From UBA6215 sp964484255 (lineage in GTDB: Bacteria > Omnitrophota > Gorgyraeia > Pluralincolimonadales > Pluralincolimonadaceae): a stretch of 64,000 bases of DNA. Under the pieces are notes generated by a model. It was given only the letters and a program-made list of their open reading frames with translations. It searched no databases and was not told the origin of the DNA. The first letter of the stretch is position 1, and the number at the start of each line of letters is the position of its first letter. Shown piece after piece: positions 35,678-44,105 of this stretch. The DNA lies in the NCBI GenBank assembly GCA_964484255.1, contig CAZAEH010000004.1, positions 12,654-76,653 of the forward strand, given 5' to 3'. Both the position numbers and the translations under genes were made by a program.

Positions 35678-36483
35678 TAAGATTGGCTCCTTCTTGCCTT
35701 GGGTGCGAATATGGTGCCCACCTTCTCTTTCGCTGTTATCTTTATAAGTATGTTCCTGGTCTTGCCGTTTGCGATCACCATCGGTATCCCGGCGTCGGTA
35801 ACGGTTTTCGCGGCCTTTATCTTGGTCGACATGCCGCCTACGCACGTCTCCTTATCGGTACCACTGGCAACCCGCTCTACCCCGGAGTCTATCTCCGTGA
35901 CCGTATCTATAAGTTCCTTCCTGCCTATATGGCTGTAGAGGCCGTCCACATCCGACAATATAATCAGAAGGTCGGCGCAAAGCAGGTTCGTTACCAGTGC
36001 GGCAAGCGTATCATTGTCCCCGAATTTTATCTCATCAACGGAGACCGTGTCGTTCTCATTGACTATCGGTACCGCGCCGTATTCGAGTATCGTCAACAAT
36101 GTGCTTTTGACGCTGGAGCGCCTCTTGTTCTCTCTGAAGTCATCGCGCGTAAGCAGGACCTGAGCCACTTTTCGCCGGTGGTCCTTGAAGTATTCGTCAT
36201 AGGCCTTCATCAACTGAGCCTGCCCTATGGCCGCGGCAGCCTGCAGGTGGTTAAGCGTCTTGGGACGCGCTTTAAGCCCAAGCAGGTGCATGCCGGCGCC
36301 GATGGCGCCGGAACTGACCAATACTACTTTTATGCCCCTGTCAAGCAGTTCGCATACCTGCCTTGATATCTCCCTGACAGCATGCCTGTCCATAGGCAGC
36401 GACCTGGAAGTGAACATAGACGTTCCGACCTTGACAACAGCCAACTTTATATTAGAAAGGAACTTATCCCTCATGCGCCTCAT
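35677..36483 (-). CDS. proB: Glutamate 5-kinase ProB (no PUA domain)
   Basis: A 268-residue amino-acid kinase-fold protein, first step of proline synthesis. Motifs: LAVVKVGTSMFTS, VLVSSGAIGAGMHLLG, VPIVNENDTVSVDEIKFGDN, LIILSDVDGLY and GGMSTKIKAAKTVTDAGIPM. The C-terminal PUA domain of E. coli ProB is missing, which is common. It overlaps obgE by 20 nt; two ATGs (36483, 36474) are possible and neither has a strong Shine-Dalgarno site. Confidence 0.94.
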   Translation of the reverse strand: MRRMRDKFLSNIKLAVVKVGTSMFTSRSLPMDRHAVREISRQVCELLDRGIKVVLVSSGAIGAGMHLLGLKARPKTLNHLQAAAAIGQAQLMKAYDEYFKDHRRKVAQVLLTRDDFRENKRRSSVKSTLLTILEYGAVPIVNENDTVSVDEIKFGDNDTLAALVTNLLCADLLIILSDVDGLYSHIGRKELIDTVTEIDSGVERVASGTDKETCVGGMSTKIKAAKTVTDAGIPMVIANGKTRNILIKITAKEKVGTIFAPKARRSQS

Positions 36484-37441
36484 CCAGTTTTTTTACGATT
36501 GCAGACTTTAATTCTTCCATTCCTTCGCCCGTAAGGGCGGATATCGCTATTATATCCTTTTTTACTTTCGACTTAAACTTTTTTAGATTCGGCAGCGAAA
36601 CAGGCAAATCTATCTTGTTTGCCACCACAAGCTGCGCCTTCTTCTCGAGTCCTGCGCCGTAAAGCTTCAACTCATTATTCAGGACCTTAAAATCTTCGGC
36701 AGGGTCCCGCTGGTCAGCGCCGGCCATATCTATGACATGCACCAATATCGTAGTGCGCTCTATATGCCGCAGGAATTTGTCTCCCAGGCCCCTGCCGGCA
36801 TGCGCGCCTTCTATGAGCCCCGGAATATCGGCCACTTTGAATGTCTTTCCGTGGCTGCCGTATTCTACAATACCGAGTACGGGCTCCCTTGTCGTGAACG
36901 GATATGGGGCTATCTTCGGCTTCGCCTTTGATATCCTGGATATTATTGAGGATTTCCCCGCATTCGGAAAACCGATCAGGCCGCAATCGGCGATCAACTT
37001 CAGTTCCAGGCCCAGCATCTTCTCATCGCCAGGCTCGCCTTTTGTAGCAGGTTTCTTGGACGCATTGCCGCGGCCGCCTCTGCCGCCTCTTGCCGCAACA
37101 AACCTGTCACCTGCGGCTTTAAGGTCTCTTAAGATAACGCCTGAGGCATAGTCCTTTATAATAGTCCCGGGCGGGACCTGTATGATGCAATCTTCCCCGT
37201 TCCTGCCGTTCTTGTTGTTTGACGAACCGTTCTCGCCCTTCTGGGCTTTGAAATGCTGGCGGTATTGGAAGTCGAGGAGGGTATGGATGTTCTCGTTGGC
37301 AAGTATTATTACATCACCGCCGTCGCCGCCCGGTCCTCCGTTCTGGACCGGGTAGCGGGCGAATTTATCCTTGTAGAAGCTCTGGCAGCCGTCTCCGCCC
37401 TTACCTGCTCTGACCTCGATCTTCGCAGTATCTACAAACAC
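36464..37441 (-). CDS. obgE: Obg family GTPase
   Basis: A 325-residue ribosome-associated GTPase. The glycine-rich Obg fold covers ~1-155 (RAGKGGDGCQSFYKDKF, GGPGGDGGDVIILA). The G domain covers ~160-325: G1 GFPNAGKSS, G3 DIPGLIEGAHAGRGLG, G4 ANKID and G5 SALTGEG. No C-terminal OCT domain. It follows rplU-rpmA as in most bacteria and helps 50S maturation. Confidence 0.96.
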   Translation of the reverse strand: MFVDTAKIEVRAGKGGDGCQSFYKDKFARYPVQNGGPGGDGGDVIILANENIHTLLDFQYRQHFKAQKGENGSSNNKNGRNGEDCIIQVPPGTIIKDYASGVILRDLKAAGDRFVAARGGRGGRGNASKKPATKGEPGDEKMLGLELKLIADCGLIGFPNAGKSSIISRISKAKPKIAPYPFTTREPVLGIVEYGSHGKTFKVADIPGLIEGAHAGRGLGDKFLRHIERTTILVHVIDMAGADQRDPAEDFKVLNNELKLYGAGLEKKAQLVVANKIDLPVSLPNLKKFKSKVKKDIIAISALTGEGMEELKSAIVKKLDEAHEG

Positions 37442-37457
37442 CTTGGCGTTTAGCTTT

Positions 37458-37700
37458 TTATTGTGGCAGGATGCTGACTAATTTGGACTTGCTGAAAGTT
37501 ACTATGCCGTCTTTCAAGGCAAATAACGTGTCATCCTTGCCCCTGCCGACGTTAAGACCCGGTTTCCACGGGGTCCCGCGCTGCCTTATTATGATGCTTC
37601 CGGCGGTCACTTTCTGCCCGCCGTAAGCCTTTATCCCGAGCCTCTGGGAGTTGCTGTCGCGGCCGTTCCTGGTTGAACCTTGACCTTTATGATGAGCCAT
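37458..37700 (-). CDS. rpmA: 50S ribosomal protein L27
   Basis: An 80-residue protein: MAHHKGQGSTRNGRDSNSQR, then LGIKAYGGQKVTAGSIIIRQ. The short N-terminus has no Firmicutes-type cleaved leader. Its N-terminal tail reaches the peptidyl-transferase centre. It lies between rplU and obgE. Confidence 0.97.
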   Translation of the reverse strand: MAHHKGQGSTRNGRDSNSQRLGIKAYGGQKVTAGSIIIRQRGTPWKPGLNVGRGKDDTLFALKDGIVTFSKSKLVSILPQ

Positions 37701-37721
37701 TTAAAGCCTCCTGATCCTTTC

Positions 37722-38036
37722 TTAAGCTTTTATCTCTTTTACTTTTACCTTCGTCAAAAGCTGGCGGTGCCCCTTCTTCCAGCGTGAATCCTTCCTCCTG
37801 CGGTACTTGTAGGATATGGTCTTCTCGCCCTTAAGGTCGGAGACAACTTCGCAGACGACCTTTGCGTCCTTCAGGTAGGGTTTGCCGAATTTGGCATCCT
37901 TGCCGTCGGAAACCATGAGCACTTCCTTGATTATTATCTCTTTTTCCTTTTCGGGAAGGGTCAGGCGCTCGACTATGATAGCGTCGCCCTTTTTGACCTT
38001 ATACTGCTTCCCGCCTGTCAATATTACGGCGTACAT
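37722..38036 (-). CDS. rplU: 50S ribosomal protein L21
   Basis: A 104-residue protein: MYAVILTGGKQYKVKKGDAI, and the conserved YKYRRRKDSRWKKGHRQ near the C-terminus. Standard length. AGAAGGAG lies 6 nt before the ATG, and a perfect-consensus promoter lies upstream. It heads the rplU-rpmA-obgE-proB-proA-nadD-corA run. Confidence 0.97.
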   Translation of the reverse strand: MYAVILTGGKQYKVKKGDAIIVERLTLPEKEKEIIIKEVLMVSDGKDAKFGKPYLKDAKVVCEVVSDLKGEKTISYKYRRRKDSRWKKGHRQLLTKVKVKEIKA

Positions 38037-38071
38037 TAGAGACTCCTTCTATTTGTTTTGGATTTCGTGAG

Positions 38072-38100
38072 ATTATACCTTAAAACCGCCTGGGTGTCAA
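38072..38100 (-). promoter_or_regulatory. Perfect-consensus sigma-70 promoter for the rplU operon
   Basis: On the minus strand, TTGACA (38100-38095) and TATAAT (38077-38072) are separated by exactly 17 bp. The leader to the rplU start is about 30 nt with no stable hairpin apparent. Confidence 0.85.
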
Positions 38101-38113
38101 GGAGATTGGGGCA

Positions 38114-38629
38114 TCAGGCAGGCTGCAAAGCAGTCCGGTAGACCCTCAGGTCCTTCTCCGAGAAGAGCACAAATACGACTTTATCTAAAACCCCGGTATC
38201 GGCAGAAATGAATTTTCTCACGGTATTAACGGCGATCGGCGCAGCAAGCTCTATCGGGAACCTATAAGCCCCGGTAGATATGGACGGGAACGCTATCGAT
38301 TTCAAGCCGTGCTTCTTTGCCAGCTCAAGTGAATTCCGGTAGCATGAGGCAAGCAACTCGGGTTCGCCGTGTTTCCCGTTACGCCAGACAGGGCCTACGG
38401 TATGTATAACGTATTTCGCGGGAAGGTTATAGCCCTTGGTTATCTTAGCCGCACCGGTCTCGCATCCGCCAAGCATAGCGCATTCGGCAAGCAGCCCCGG
38501 ACCTGCCGCGCGGTGTATGGCACCGTCGACACCGCCGCCTCCCAAAAGTGTCCTATTGGCAGCGTTGACTATTGCATCTACGGCAAGCTTTGTTATATCA
38601 CCCTGGACAAACTCTATCTTTGCGGACAT
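38114..38629 (-). CDS. Macrodomain protein (ADP-ribosyl hydrolase, YmdB type)
   Basis: A 171-residue stand-alone macrodomain. Motifs: ITKLAVDAIVNAANRTLLGG, GGVDGAIHRAAGPGL, KYVIHTVGPVW and SIAFPSISTGAYRFPIELAA. The family removes acetyl from O-acetyl-ADP-ribose or mono-ADP-ribose from proteins. YmdB also modulates RNase III in E. coli; here the gene directly follows RNase E/G, which is suggestive only. Confidence 0.93.
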   Translation of the reverse strand: MSAKIEFVQGDITKLAVDAIVNAANRTLLGGGGVDGAIHRAAGPGLLAECAMLGGCETGAAKITKGYNLPAKYVIHTVGPVWRNGKHGEPELLASCYRNSLELAKKHGLKSIAFPSISTGAYRFPIELAAPIAVNTVRKFISADTGVLDKVVFVLFSEKDLRVYRTALQPA

Positions 38630-38642
38630 GGGAACACATCCC

Positions 38643-40139
38643 CTATATCAGCTTAATGTCCTCAACATGCAATAGCGGGTCGGCCTTGACGATTATCTTC
38701 GCGCGGAAATGCCGCTCTATGGATTCTATCGCCGGACGGTCCTCGTTGAACAGGCGCGAGGCAACCTCCGGATGGGCATGCAATTCGACCTGTTTCTTCT
38801 TTGTCTCTTTAAGGTACTTCTTGACCTTGCGGAGTGCCTGTATCGACACGGTAGATACCGATTTGATAAGGCCCCTGCCCTGGCAATAAGGACACTCGCG
38901 GAACGACATGCTCTCTACGCTGCGGCGCATCCTCTGGCGGGTCATCTCAACGAGGCAAAGCTCGGATAGCGGGGATACGTCCGTCTTGGCCTTATCGCGC
39001 TTGAGGGAATCGTTTAAGGCTTCGAAAACCCTGCGCCTGTGGGAAGCTTGCATCATATCGATAAAATCGATGACTATTATACCGCCAAGGTCACGCAACC
39101 TTATCTGGCGGGCTATCTCCCTGGAGGCCTCCATGTTCACTGCGAACGCGGTCTCCTCGAGGCTCTTCTTCTCGGTGAACTTGCCGCTGTTGACATCTAT
39201 TGCTACCAGCCCTTCGGTAGGCTCTATTATGATATATCCGCCGCATTTCAGCGGGACTTTCCTCTCAAAAAGCTTCTCTACGTCCTTTTCTATCATCTTC
39301 CTGTCAAAGAGGGGGATCTCACCTTCGTACAACTCGACCTTCTGCCTCAAGTGGGGAGCAACGGCGCTAAGGAAATGTTGTATTTTCCTGTATTCATCTC
39401 GAGAATCAATGGTAAGTTTTTCGACATCCTCGGTAAGATAATCACGGCCGACCCTTAAGGTAAGGTCATACTCCTCATGCAGGAGCGCGGGCGCTGACTT
39501 GCGCGCTGCGCCTATCTTTATCTTCCTCCAAAGCCCAAGCAGGTACTTAAGGTCCCTGGCAAGCTCTCTCTTGGATTGGCCGATGCCGGCCGTCCTGATT
39601 ATTACGCCCATGTCGCTGGGCACGTCAAGTCCCTTTAATATCTCCTTAAGCCGGGCGCGTTCTTTATCATCGGATATGCGCCGGGATATGCCCAGGTGCC
39701 TGTCGAACGGCAGTAATACTATATAACGTCCCGGCAGTGATATATGCGTGGTCAGGCGCGCCCCTTTCGTCCCGAACGGTTCCTTGGTGACTTGGACAAG
39801 GACCTCCTGCCCCTTCTTGAGGAGCTGGTCTATGGACTGGTGGTGCCGTTGACGGTGCCGTTGCGTCTTTTTCTCTTCTTCTTCCTTATCCAGGGATTCG
39901 AAGTCCATCCCTAGCCCTACCACATCAGCCAGGTAAAGATAACCGTTCTTCTCCAGTCCGAGCCCTACGAACGCGGCTTTTACCGCGGGGACGACCGAGC
40001 TTACCCTTCCTTTAAATACATTGCCTACAACCCTTTTTTCACAATGCCTTTCTACCGAGAATTCCTCGAGGACTTTCTCCTCCAATACCGCAAGCCTCTT
40101 TTCCTGCGGTTCGATGTTTATCAATATCTCTTTTGCCAT
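38643..40139 (-). CDS. rng: Ribonuclease E/G family endoribonuclease
   Basis: A 498-residue RNase, size of RNase G. The S1 domain (~35-125) has KGRVSSVVPAVKAAFVGLG and carries a charged insert (DKEEEEKKTQRHRQRHHQ). The catalytic DNase-I-like part has VAIDVNSGKFTEKKSLEETA and GGIIVIDFIDM with both metal-binding Asp. The zinc link CPYCQGRG is intact. No long RNase E scaffold tail. The start shares bases with the DUF2344 gene stop (TAATG). Confidence 0.94.
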   Translation of the reverse strand: MAKEILINIEPQEKRLAVLEEKVLEEFSVERHCEKRVVGNVFKGRVSSVVPAVKAAFVGLGLEKNGYLYLADVVGLGMDFESLDKEEEEKKTQRHRQRHHQSIDQLLKKGQEVLVQVTKEPFGTKGARLTTHISLPGRYIVLLPFDRHLGISRRISDDKERARLKEILKGLDVPSDMGVIIRTAGIGQSKRELARDLKYLLGLWRKIKIGAARKSAPALLHEEYDLTLRVGRDYLTEDVEKLTIDSRDEYRKIQHFLSAVAPHLRQKVELYEGEIPLFDRKMIEKDVEKLFERKVPLKCGGYIIIEPTEGLVAIDVNSGKFTEKKSLEETAFAVNMEASREIARQIRLRDLGGIIVIDFIDMMQASHRRRVFEALNDSLKRDKAKTDVSPLSELCLVEMTRQRMRRSVESMSFRECPYCQGRGLIKSVSTVSIQALRKVKKYLKETKKKQVELHAHPEVASRLFNEDRPAIESIERHFRAKIIVKADPLLHVEDIKLI

Positions 40140-40456
40140 TAATTTATTTCCTCTATATTCTTTAACGAAATACCTTCGGGCAGCTGTGCCTGCAACCTGT
40201 TTATGAAATCCTCCGGCAAGATACCGGTATACACCTGTAAAGACATCTCTTCGGCCTCGCTTTCCAGGCCGAGTTTAAGCGCTCTCTTGAAACTCATCTT
40301 GGGCCGCGGACTGAAGCCCTGTGACATGACCAGGGGAAGGTCCGCCCTTCTCGCGGCACGCTGGAACAGCCTTTGAAGGTCAAGGTGGGATATGAATTTC
40401 ATGGGGCCCTTTTTCGCAAATGCTATGCGGAAAGCCCTGCGGATGTCATTGGCCAC
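40139..40456 (-). CDS. Short DUF2344 (TIGR03936) protein
   Basis: About 105 residues matching the N-terminal half of the DUF2344 family: FAKKGPMKFISHLDLQRLFQ, then ADLPLVMSQGFSPRPKMSFK and LGLESEAEEMSLQV. The family is usually ~200 residues, so this copy is short. It often accompanies the TIGR03960 radical SAM protein, which lies 17 kb away here. The GTG at 40456 is preferred: it overlaps the end of the upstream gene, AGG lies 7 nt before it, and longer frames are not family-like. Function unknown; proximity to rng is typical. Confidence 0.78.
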   Translation of the reverse strand: MANDIRRAFRIAFAKKGPMKFISHLDLQRLFQRAARRADLPLVMSQGFSPRPKMSFKRALKLGLESEAEEMSLQVYTGILPEDFINRLQAQLPEGISLKNIEEIN

Positions 40457-40733
40457 TTTCAACCTGGTCCCTGGTGCTCTTGACATCCTTCTTGATATCT
40501 GCGATATCTTTACGCAGTTTTTCCAGTTCACTGAGTATCGCCATATTCTCCTTATGAAGGACATAGGTTATGTCCCTGACCAAAAGATCCGTGCCTTTGA
40601 CCGCCTCGGATCCTCTTATGAGCGCTGCGTCGGAATATTGGCTCTCGAAATCGGCGATACTGATATCATCGGCAGCCGCTATAGAAGGCGCTGCCAGGAA
40701 AAAAAACAACAACAACCCTGAAATCCCTTTCAC
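40446..40733 (-). CDS. Small secreted coiled-coil protein, unknown
   Basis: A 95-residue protein with a signal peptide (ISGLLLFFFLAAPSIAAADD) and a C-terminal heptad-like helix (NMAILSELEKLRKDIADIKK). Start is GTG with a strong GGAGGAG just upstream. It sits between pilQ and the DUF2344 gene. A pilotin- or TsaP-like helper of the secretin is possible from its position, but no family motif supports that. Confidence 0.65.
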   Translation of the reverse strand: MKGISGLLLFFFLAAPSIAAADDISIADFESQYSDAALIRGSEAVKGTDLLVRDITYVLHKENMAILSELEKLRKDIADIKKDVKSTRDQVESGQ

Positions 40734-40743
40734 TTTCTCCTCC

Positions 40744-42504
40744 TTACCTCGTATTCAGATATCCCGCGTTCCCATTAGCGGATTTCTTTGCTTTACTATA
40801 TCCTTCCACCTTAATGCTGGAATCTTTTTTATCCTTGCCCTTGTCATCCTTCTTGGCCGGCTGCGGGCTTATGTTAGGCTGGCCGGCTTCGAGCGCTTGT
40901 TTGACCATCGCCATATCCTGCTCGGTTAACTCGCCGGGTTTTATTATGCGCGCCGTGATAAAGATCAGGAGGTCGATCTTTTCTACGTCATCCGTGTACC
41001 TGGTGAACAACGCACCTAATACCGGTATGTCGCTCAAAAGAGGGACCCCTATCTTGCCTTTCGATTTAACGTCCTTGAGCAGGCCTCCTATGACTATCGT
41101 CTCACCGTCCCTCATAAGGACCTGGGTCTCGGCTTCCCTCGTTACCAGTATAGGATATTCGTTATCGCTGACTGTCTCGGTAAACGACGATATGACAGGG
41201 TGGACTATCATGTTCACGTATTGTTCATCGCCGGTTATCTGCGGGACAACATAAAGCTGTATACCGACATCCTGGTAGTACGCAAGGTTTATCGTGGCAT
41301 TACCCGCCGTACCGGATATCTGGGTCTCGATTATTGGATACTTCTGACCGATTAGGATAAGGGCTTCCTGTCCCGATAACGTCAAAATCTTTGGAGCGGA
41401 CAAAGTATTGGTCCTCACGTCCTCCTCAAGCGCATGGACCATCACTTCCATCTGCTTGCCCATAAGTTTCTCAAAAAGGACCTCTATACCAGCATTCTCG
41501 GCGGTCAACCCCGAAGCCAACGGCACGAAGTTTGCGGGGCTGAAACTGTTGTCATCGGAAGATGAATAATTCCGTCCGGTCATGACCCCGGTATGGTGCC
41601 CGCTTCCTACATTAACGGTACCTAAAAGGTCGCCGTTCGCATCGGTTCTTCCCGCATGGGTCTGGAGCCTTGTGCCTGTGCTGAATTCCACGCCGAGGTC
41701 TTTCAGGACATCCCTGTTCACTTCCATTATCCTGGCCTCGATCAATACCTGTTGCGGCTTCACATCTATCTCTTTGAGTATCTTGGCTATCCTATCGAGG
41801 GAGCTCGGGGTATCTGTTATTATAAGGGAATGCGAACGCGCGTTCTCCCTTTCCCTGCGCTCCTTGCCCTGGTCAGTCTCCTGGCCGCCGGCCGCGGGCA
41901 CACCCACCTTCCATCCCTTCTGCCCGGTTATCTCAAGGACCGATATCTTTCCCTGCGGGGACAACTGCGGCTCCAGCATCTTCTTGGCATCGACCGCATC
42001 CAGGAACTGCAGCGAAAAAACCTTGCTCGTCACGCCTTCTATCTCTGTCAATTCCCTTTGTTTCTCCCTGCGTTCCTTCAGGCCGTCCACGGTGGAGACC
42101 GTTATGATATTGCCGTCCCTTTCATAGGCAAAACCGTAAGTATTGAGTATTACGGCCAGGGCCTGTTCCCACGGGACGTCCACAAGGCGGATAGTTACCG
42201 TACCTACTACTTCCTTGCCGGCAACGATATTTATCCCGCTCTTGAAGGCAAGAACCCTGAGGACGTTCTGTATATCGGCATCTTTAAAATCAAGGGTAAT
42301 ATTCCCTGACTTATCTTCTCCTGCGGGAAGCATCTCGACCGGTTTTATGGTCACAACCGGCATCTCTTCCTCCTGCACTTCCACCTCTACTACCGGTTCA
42401 TCCTGGGGCGGTAAAACTTCCGCTGCATCCTGTCCCCAGGCAGGCAAGATAAAGACCGCCGACAAAAAACAGGTGAAAAGAATAACTGATATCCTTCTGG
42501 TCAT
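40744..42504 (-). CDS. pilQ: Type IV pilus secretin PilQ
   Basis: A 586-residue outer-membrane channel subunit. Signal peptide (ILFTCFLSAVFILPAWG), then an STN/N0 domain (ITLDFKDADIQNVLRVLAFK), an N1-type domain (~140-260) with the Pro/Gly/Gln-rich stretch VPAAGGQETDQGKERRE, and the secretin core (VLIEARIMEVNRDVLKDLGV, VPQITGDEQYVNMIVHPVIS, VIGGLLKDVKSKGKIGVPLL, IPVLGALFTRYTD). The AMIN domains of larger PilQ proteins are absent. A charged Lys-rich tail ends it. AGGAGG precedes the ATG. Confidence 0.93.
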   Translation of the reverse strand: MTRRISVILFTCFLSAVFILPAWGQDAAEVLPPQDEPVVEVEVQEEEMPVVTIKPVEMLPAGEDKSGNITLDFKDADIQNVLRVLAFKSGINIVAGKEVVGTVTIRLVDVPWEQALAVILNTYGFAYERDGNIITVSTVDGLKERREKQRELTEIEGVTSKVFSLQFLDAVDAKKMLEPQLSPQGKISVLEITGQKGWKVGVPAAGGQETDQGKERRERENARSHSLIITDTPSSLDRIAKILKEIDVKPQQVLIEARIMEVNRDVLKDLGVEFSTGTRLQTHAGRTDANGDLLGTVNVGSGHHTGVMTGRNYSSSDDNSFSPANFVPLASGLTAENAGIEVLFEKLMGKQMEVMVHALEEDVRTNTLSAPKILTLSGQEALILIGQKYPIIETQISGTAGNATINLAYYQDVGIQLYVVPQITGDEQYVNMIVHPVISSFTETVSDNEYPILVTREAETQVLMRDGETIVIGGLLKDVKSKGKIGVPLLSDIPVLGALFTRYTDDVEKIDLLIFITARIIKPGELTEQDMAMVKQALEAGQPNISPQPAKKDDKGKDKKDSSIKVEGYSKAKKSANGNAGYLNTR

Positions 42505-42505
42505 T

Positions 42506-42859
42506 TTATTCCTCCTGACTCCTTGAGATAAGAACTATATCTTCTCCTGCCCTGTTTAGGGTAACTTCATCCTCTGTTATTTTTGTGACCTTATAATCCC
42601 CGAGTATATCACCCACCTTCAGGACGGCACCGCTTATCAGGGCATAAGAATCCCCGCCCTCCGACCAGACTATTCCCTCAAGATTGAGTTGAACGGACGA
42701 GTTCGCCGGCCTGGCTTCCGGGAGTATGTTGCCGTCTTTGTCTACCAACGGCCTAAAGGGATCCCTTCTGTTATTGACGTTATATTTGAATACCGGCTGG
42801 GCAAAAACAAGCGGGACAATTATAAAAACCAGGAAAGCGGCTAATATCGTCTTCCTCAT
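42506..42859 (-). CDS. pilP: PilP-like pilus alignment protein
   Basis: A 117-residue periplasmic protein: signal peptide, then YNVNNRRDPFRPLV, the signature of PilP/GspC-type homology regions, and a small beta domain (LNLEGIVWSEGGDSYALISG, LKVGDILGDYKVTKITEDEV). It links the inner-membrane PilNO pair to the secretin. No clear lipobox. It overlaps pilO by 4 nt and precedes pilQ by 1. Confidence 0.88.
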   Translation of the reverse strand: MRKTILAAFLVFIIVPLVFAQPVFKYNVNNRRDPFRPLVDKDGNILPEARPANSSVQLNLEGIVWSEGGDSYALISGAVLKVGDILGDYKVTKITEDEVTLNRAGEDIVLISRSQEE

Positions 42860-43488
42860 TTAGCCTTGGCCTCCTCATTCAGTACATAAGCGATTATGAG
42901 CAGCCTGGCGCTGTGGTTGGATATGTCATCGGCGTTGGAATGTAATTCGATATCGCCTATAGACATCACATTGGGGGCAGTTTCAACCTTGTTTATAAAC
43001 TCGGCTATTTCATGGTAGCCGCCTTTTGCCTCTACCTGAATAGGGATCTCGGAATATAATGCCTTAGGCTTTCCGGCTTCCTGCTTGGCAACAGGCTTGC
43101 CCTTGGCCCCGTTGGAAGGATTTAACTGTTTCTCAGAACGTAAAGGCTCTATCTTGCTTATCTTTACTTTGCAATCCGAAGCCATGCCTGAGATCTCTTG
43201 CAATATATTCGGCATGTCCGTATGTGCGGGTATGGCCTTTTCATAAGCATCTACCTGCGCAGTAAGTTTTTCAAGCCGTTTCTCGAGTTGCGGTTTATTT
43301 TTTATAAGGCTATCCGCATTCTTAAGGGCTTCGCGTTCCTTGTTTATATCCTTATTGAGTTTCCCGATCCCGCTCAAAAGCGGTAATGTCGAGAATTGGA
43401 TAAGCGCAAAAAAAGCTATTGCTACACCTATGCCGATCAGGACAAGCTTTTCCGTCTCTTCTTTGGAAAGTTTCAGTTTCTCCGCCAA
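42856..43488 (-). CDS. pilO: PilO-like inner-membrane alignment protein
   Basis: A 210-residue protein: short cytoplasmic start, one membrane helix (LVLIGIGVAIAFFALIQF), a coiled coil (~30-75; LNKDINKEREALKNADSLIK), and a ferredoxin-like periplasmic domain (SEIPIQVEAKGGYHEIAEFI). PilO pairs with PilN. Start is TTG with GAGGG 8 nt upstream. Confidence 0.88.
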   Translation of the reverse strand: MAEKLKLSKEETEKLVLIGIGVAIAFFALIQFSTLPLLSGIGKLNKDINKEREALKNADSLIKNKPQLEKRLEKLTAQVDAYEKAIPAHTDMPNILQEISGMASDCKVKISKIEPLRSEKQLNPSNGAKGKPVAKQEAGKPKALYSEIPIQVEAKGGYHEIAEFINKVETAPNVMSIGDIELHSNADDISNHSARLLIIAYVLNEEAKAK

Positions 43489-43489
43489 G

Positions 43490-44104
43490 TTAAAGCCCTC
43501 TTCCTTTCTTAAAATGGCAGATTATGACAAAATCCATTATCTCGGTGTTCTTGATCTTCTTCCTCTCGACTTTAGAGAGTTCTATCTCATCGAAATCGCT
43601 AAAGAATGACTGGTTATCTTTGAGGGCATTGACAAAAGGACCTATGCACCCATCCTCGCGGCCGTCCCCAACCACACTCGAACCTTCTATTACCATGACC
43701 TCTTTCAGGACACCCGGTTCTCCGGAAGCTTCTCCCTTTTTTACGTCCAGGCTGCGCAGCCATATGCCGGGGACCATGGAATCTGAAAGGTCATTCAACT
43801 TCCTGGCCAGGTTGAACCTCGACGCCCTTAATTTATCCACGGCATCGGCCTTAATGGAAAGGGCCTTGACAGAGCTATCTACCTTTACCGCGTCAGAATT
43901 GGCAGTTTGCACCACTTCATTCTTTTTCTTCAGCGACGCCAATGTCGCCCCCTTGAATTGCAGGACGAGGAACAGCAATACCTGTATTGCAACAAGGGCA
44001 ATTACTATGGCTACAGCTATCGGCACAACAGGCAAGGCAGGAAGGTCAATGTGCTCCTTCTTCCTGACCCTCATCTGCACCGGCAAAAGATTTATCTCTA
44101 TCAT
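43490..44104 (-). CDS. pilN: PilN-like inner-membrane alignment protein
   Basis: A 204-residue protein. The N-terminus MIEINLLPVQMR is the PilN motif (INLLP) that binds PilM. One membrane helix follows (VAIVIALVAIQVLLFLVLQF), then a coiled coil and a periplasmic domain (IWLRSLDVKKGEASGEPGVL). AAGG lies 8 nt before the ATG. Confidence 0.92.
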   Translation of the reverse strand: MIEINLLPVQMRVRKKEHIDLPALPVVPIAVAIVIALVAIQVLLFLVLQFKGATLASLKKKNEVVQTANSDAVKVDSSVKALSIKADAVDKLRASRFNLARKLNDLSDSMVPGIWLRSLDVKKGEASGEPGVLKEVMVIEGSSVVGDGREDGCIGPFVNALKDNQSFFSDFDEIELSKVERKKIKNTEIMDFVIICHFKKGRGL

Positions 44105-44105
44105 A

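Noticed and set aside
37701..38113. Autoregulatory leader upstream of rplU
   Set aside because: The leader is about 30 nt long and shows no stable stem; only the consensus promoter and Shine-Dalgarno site are evident.
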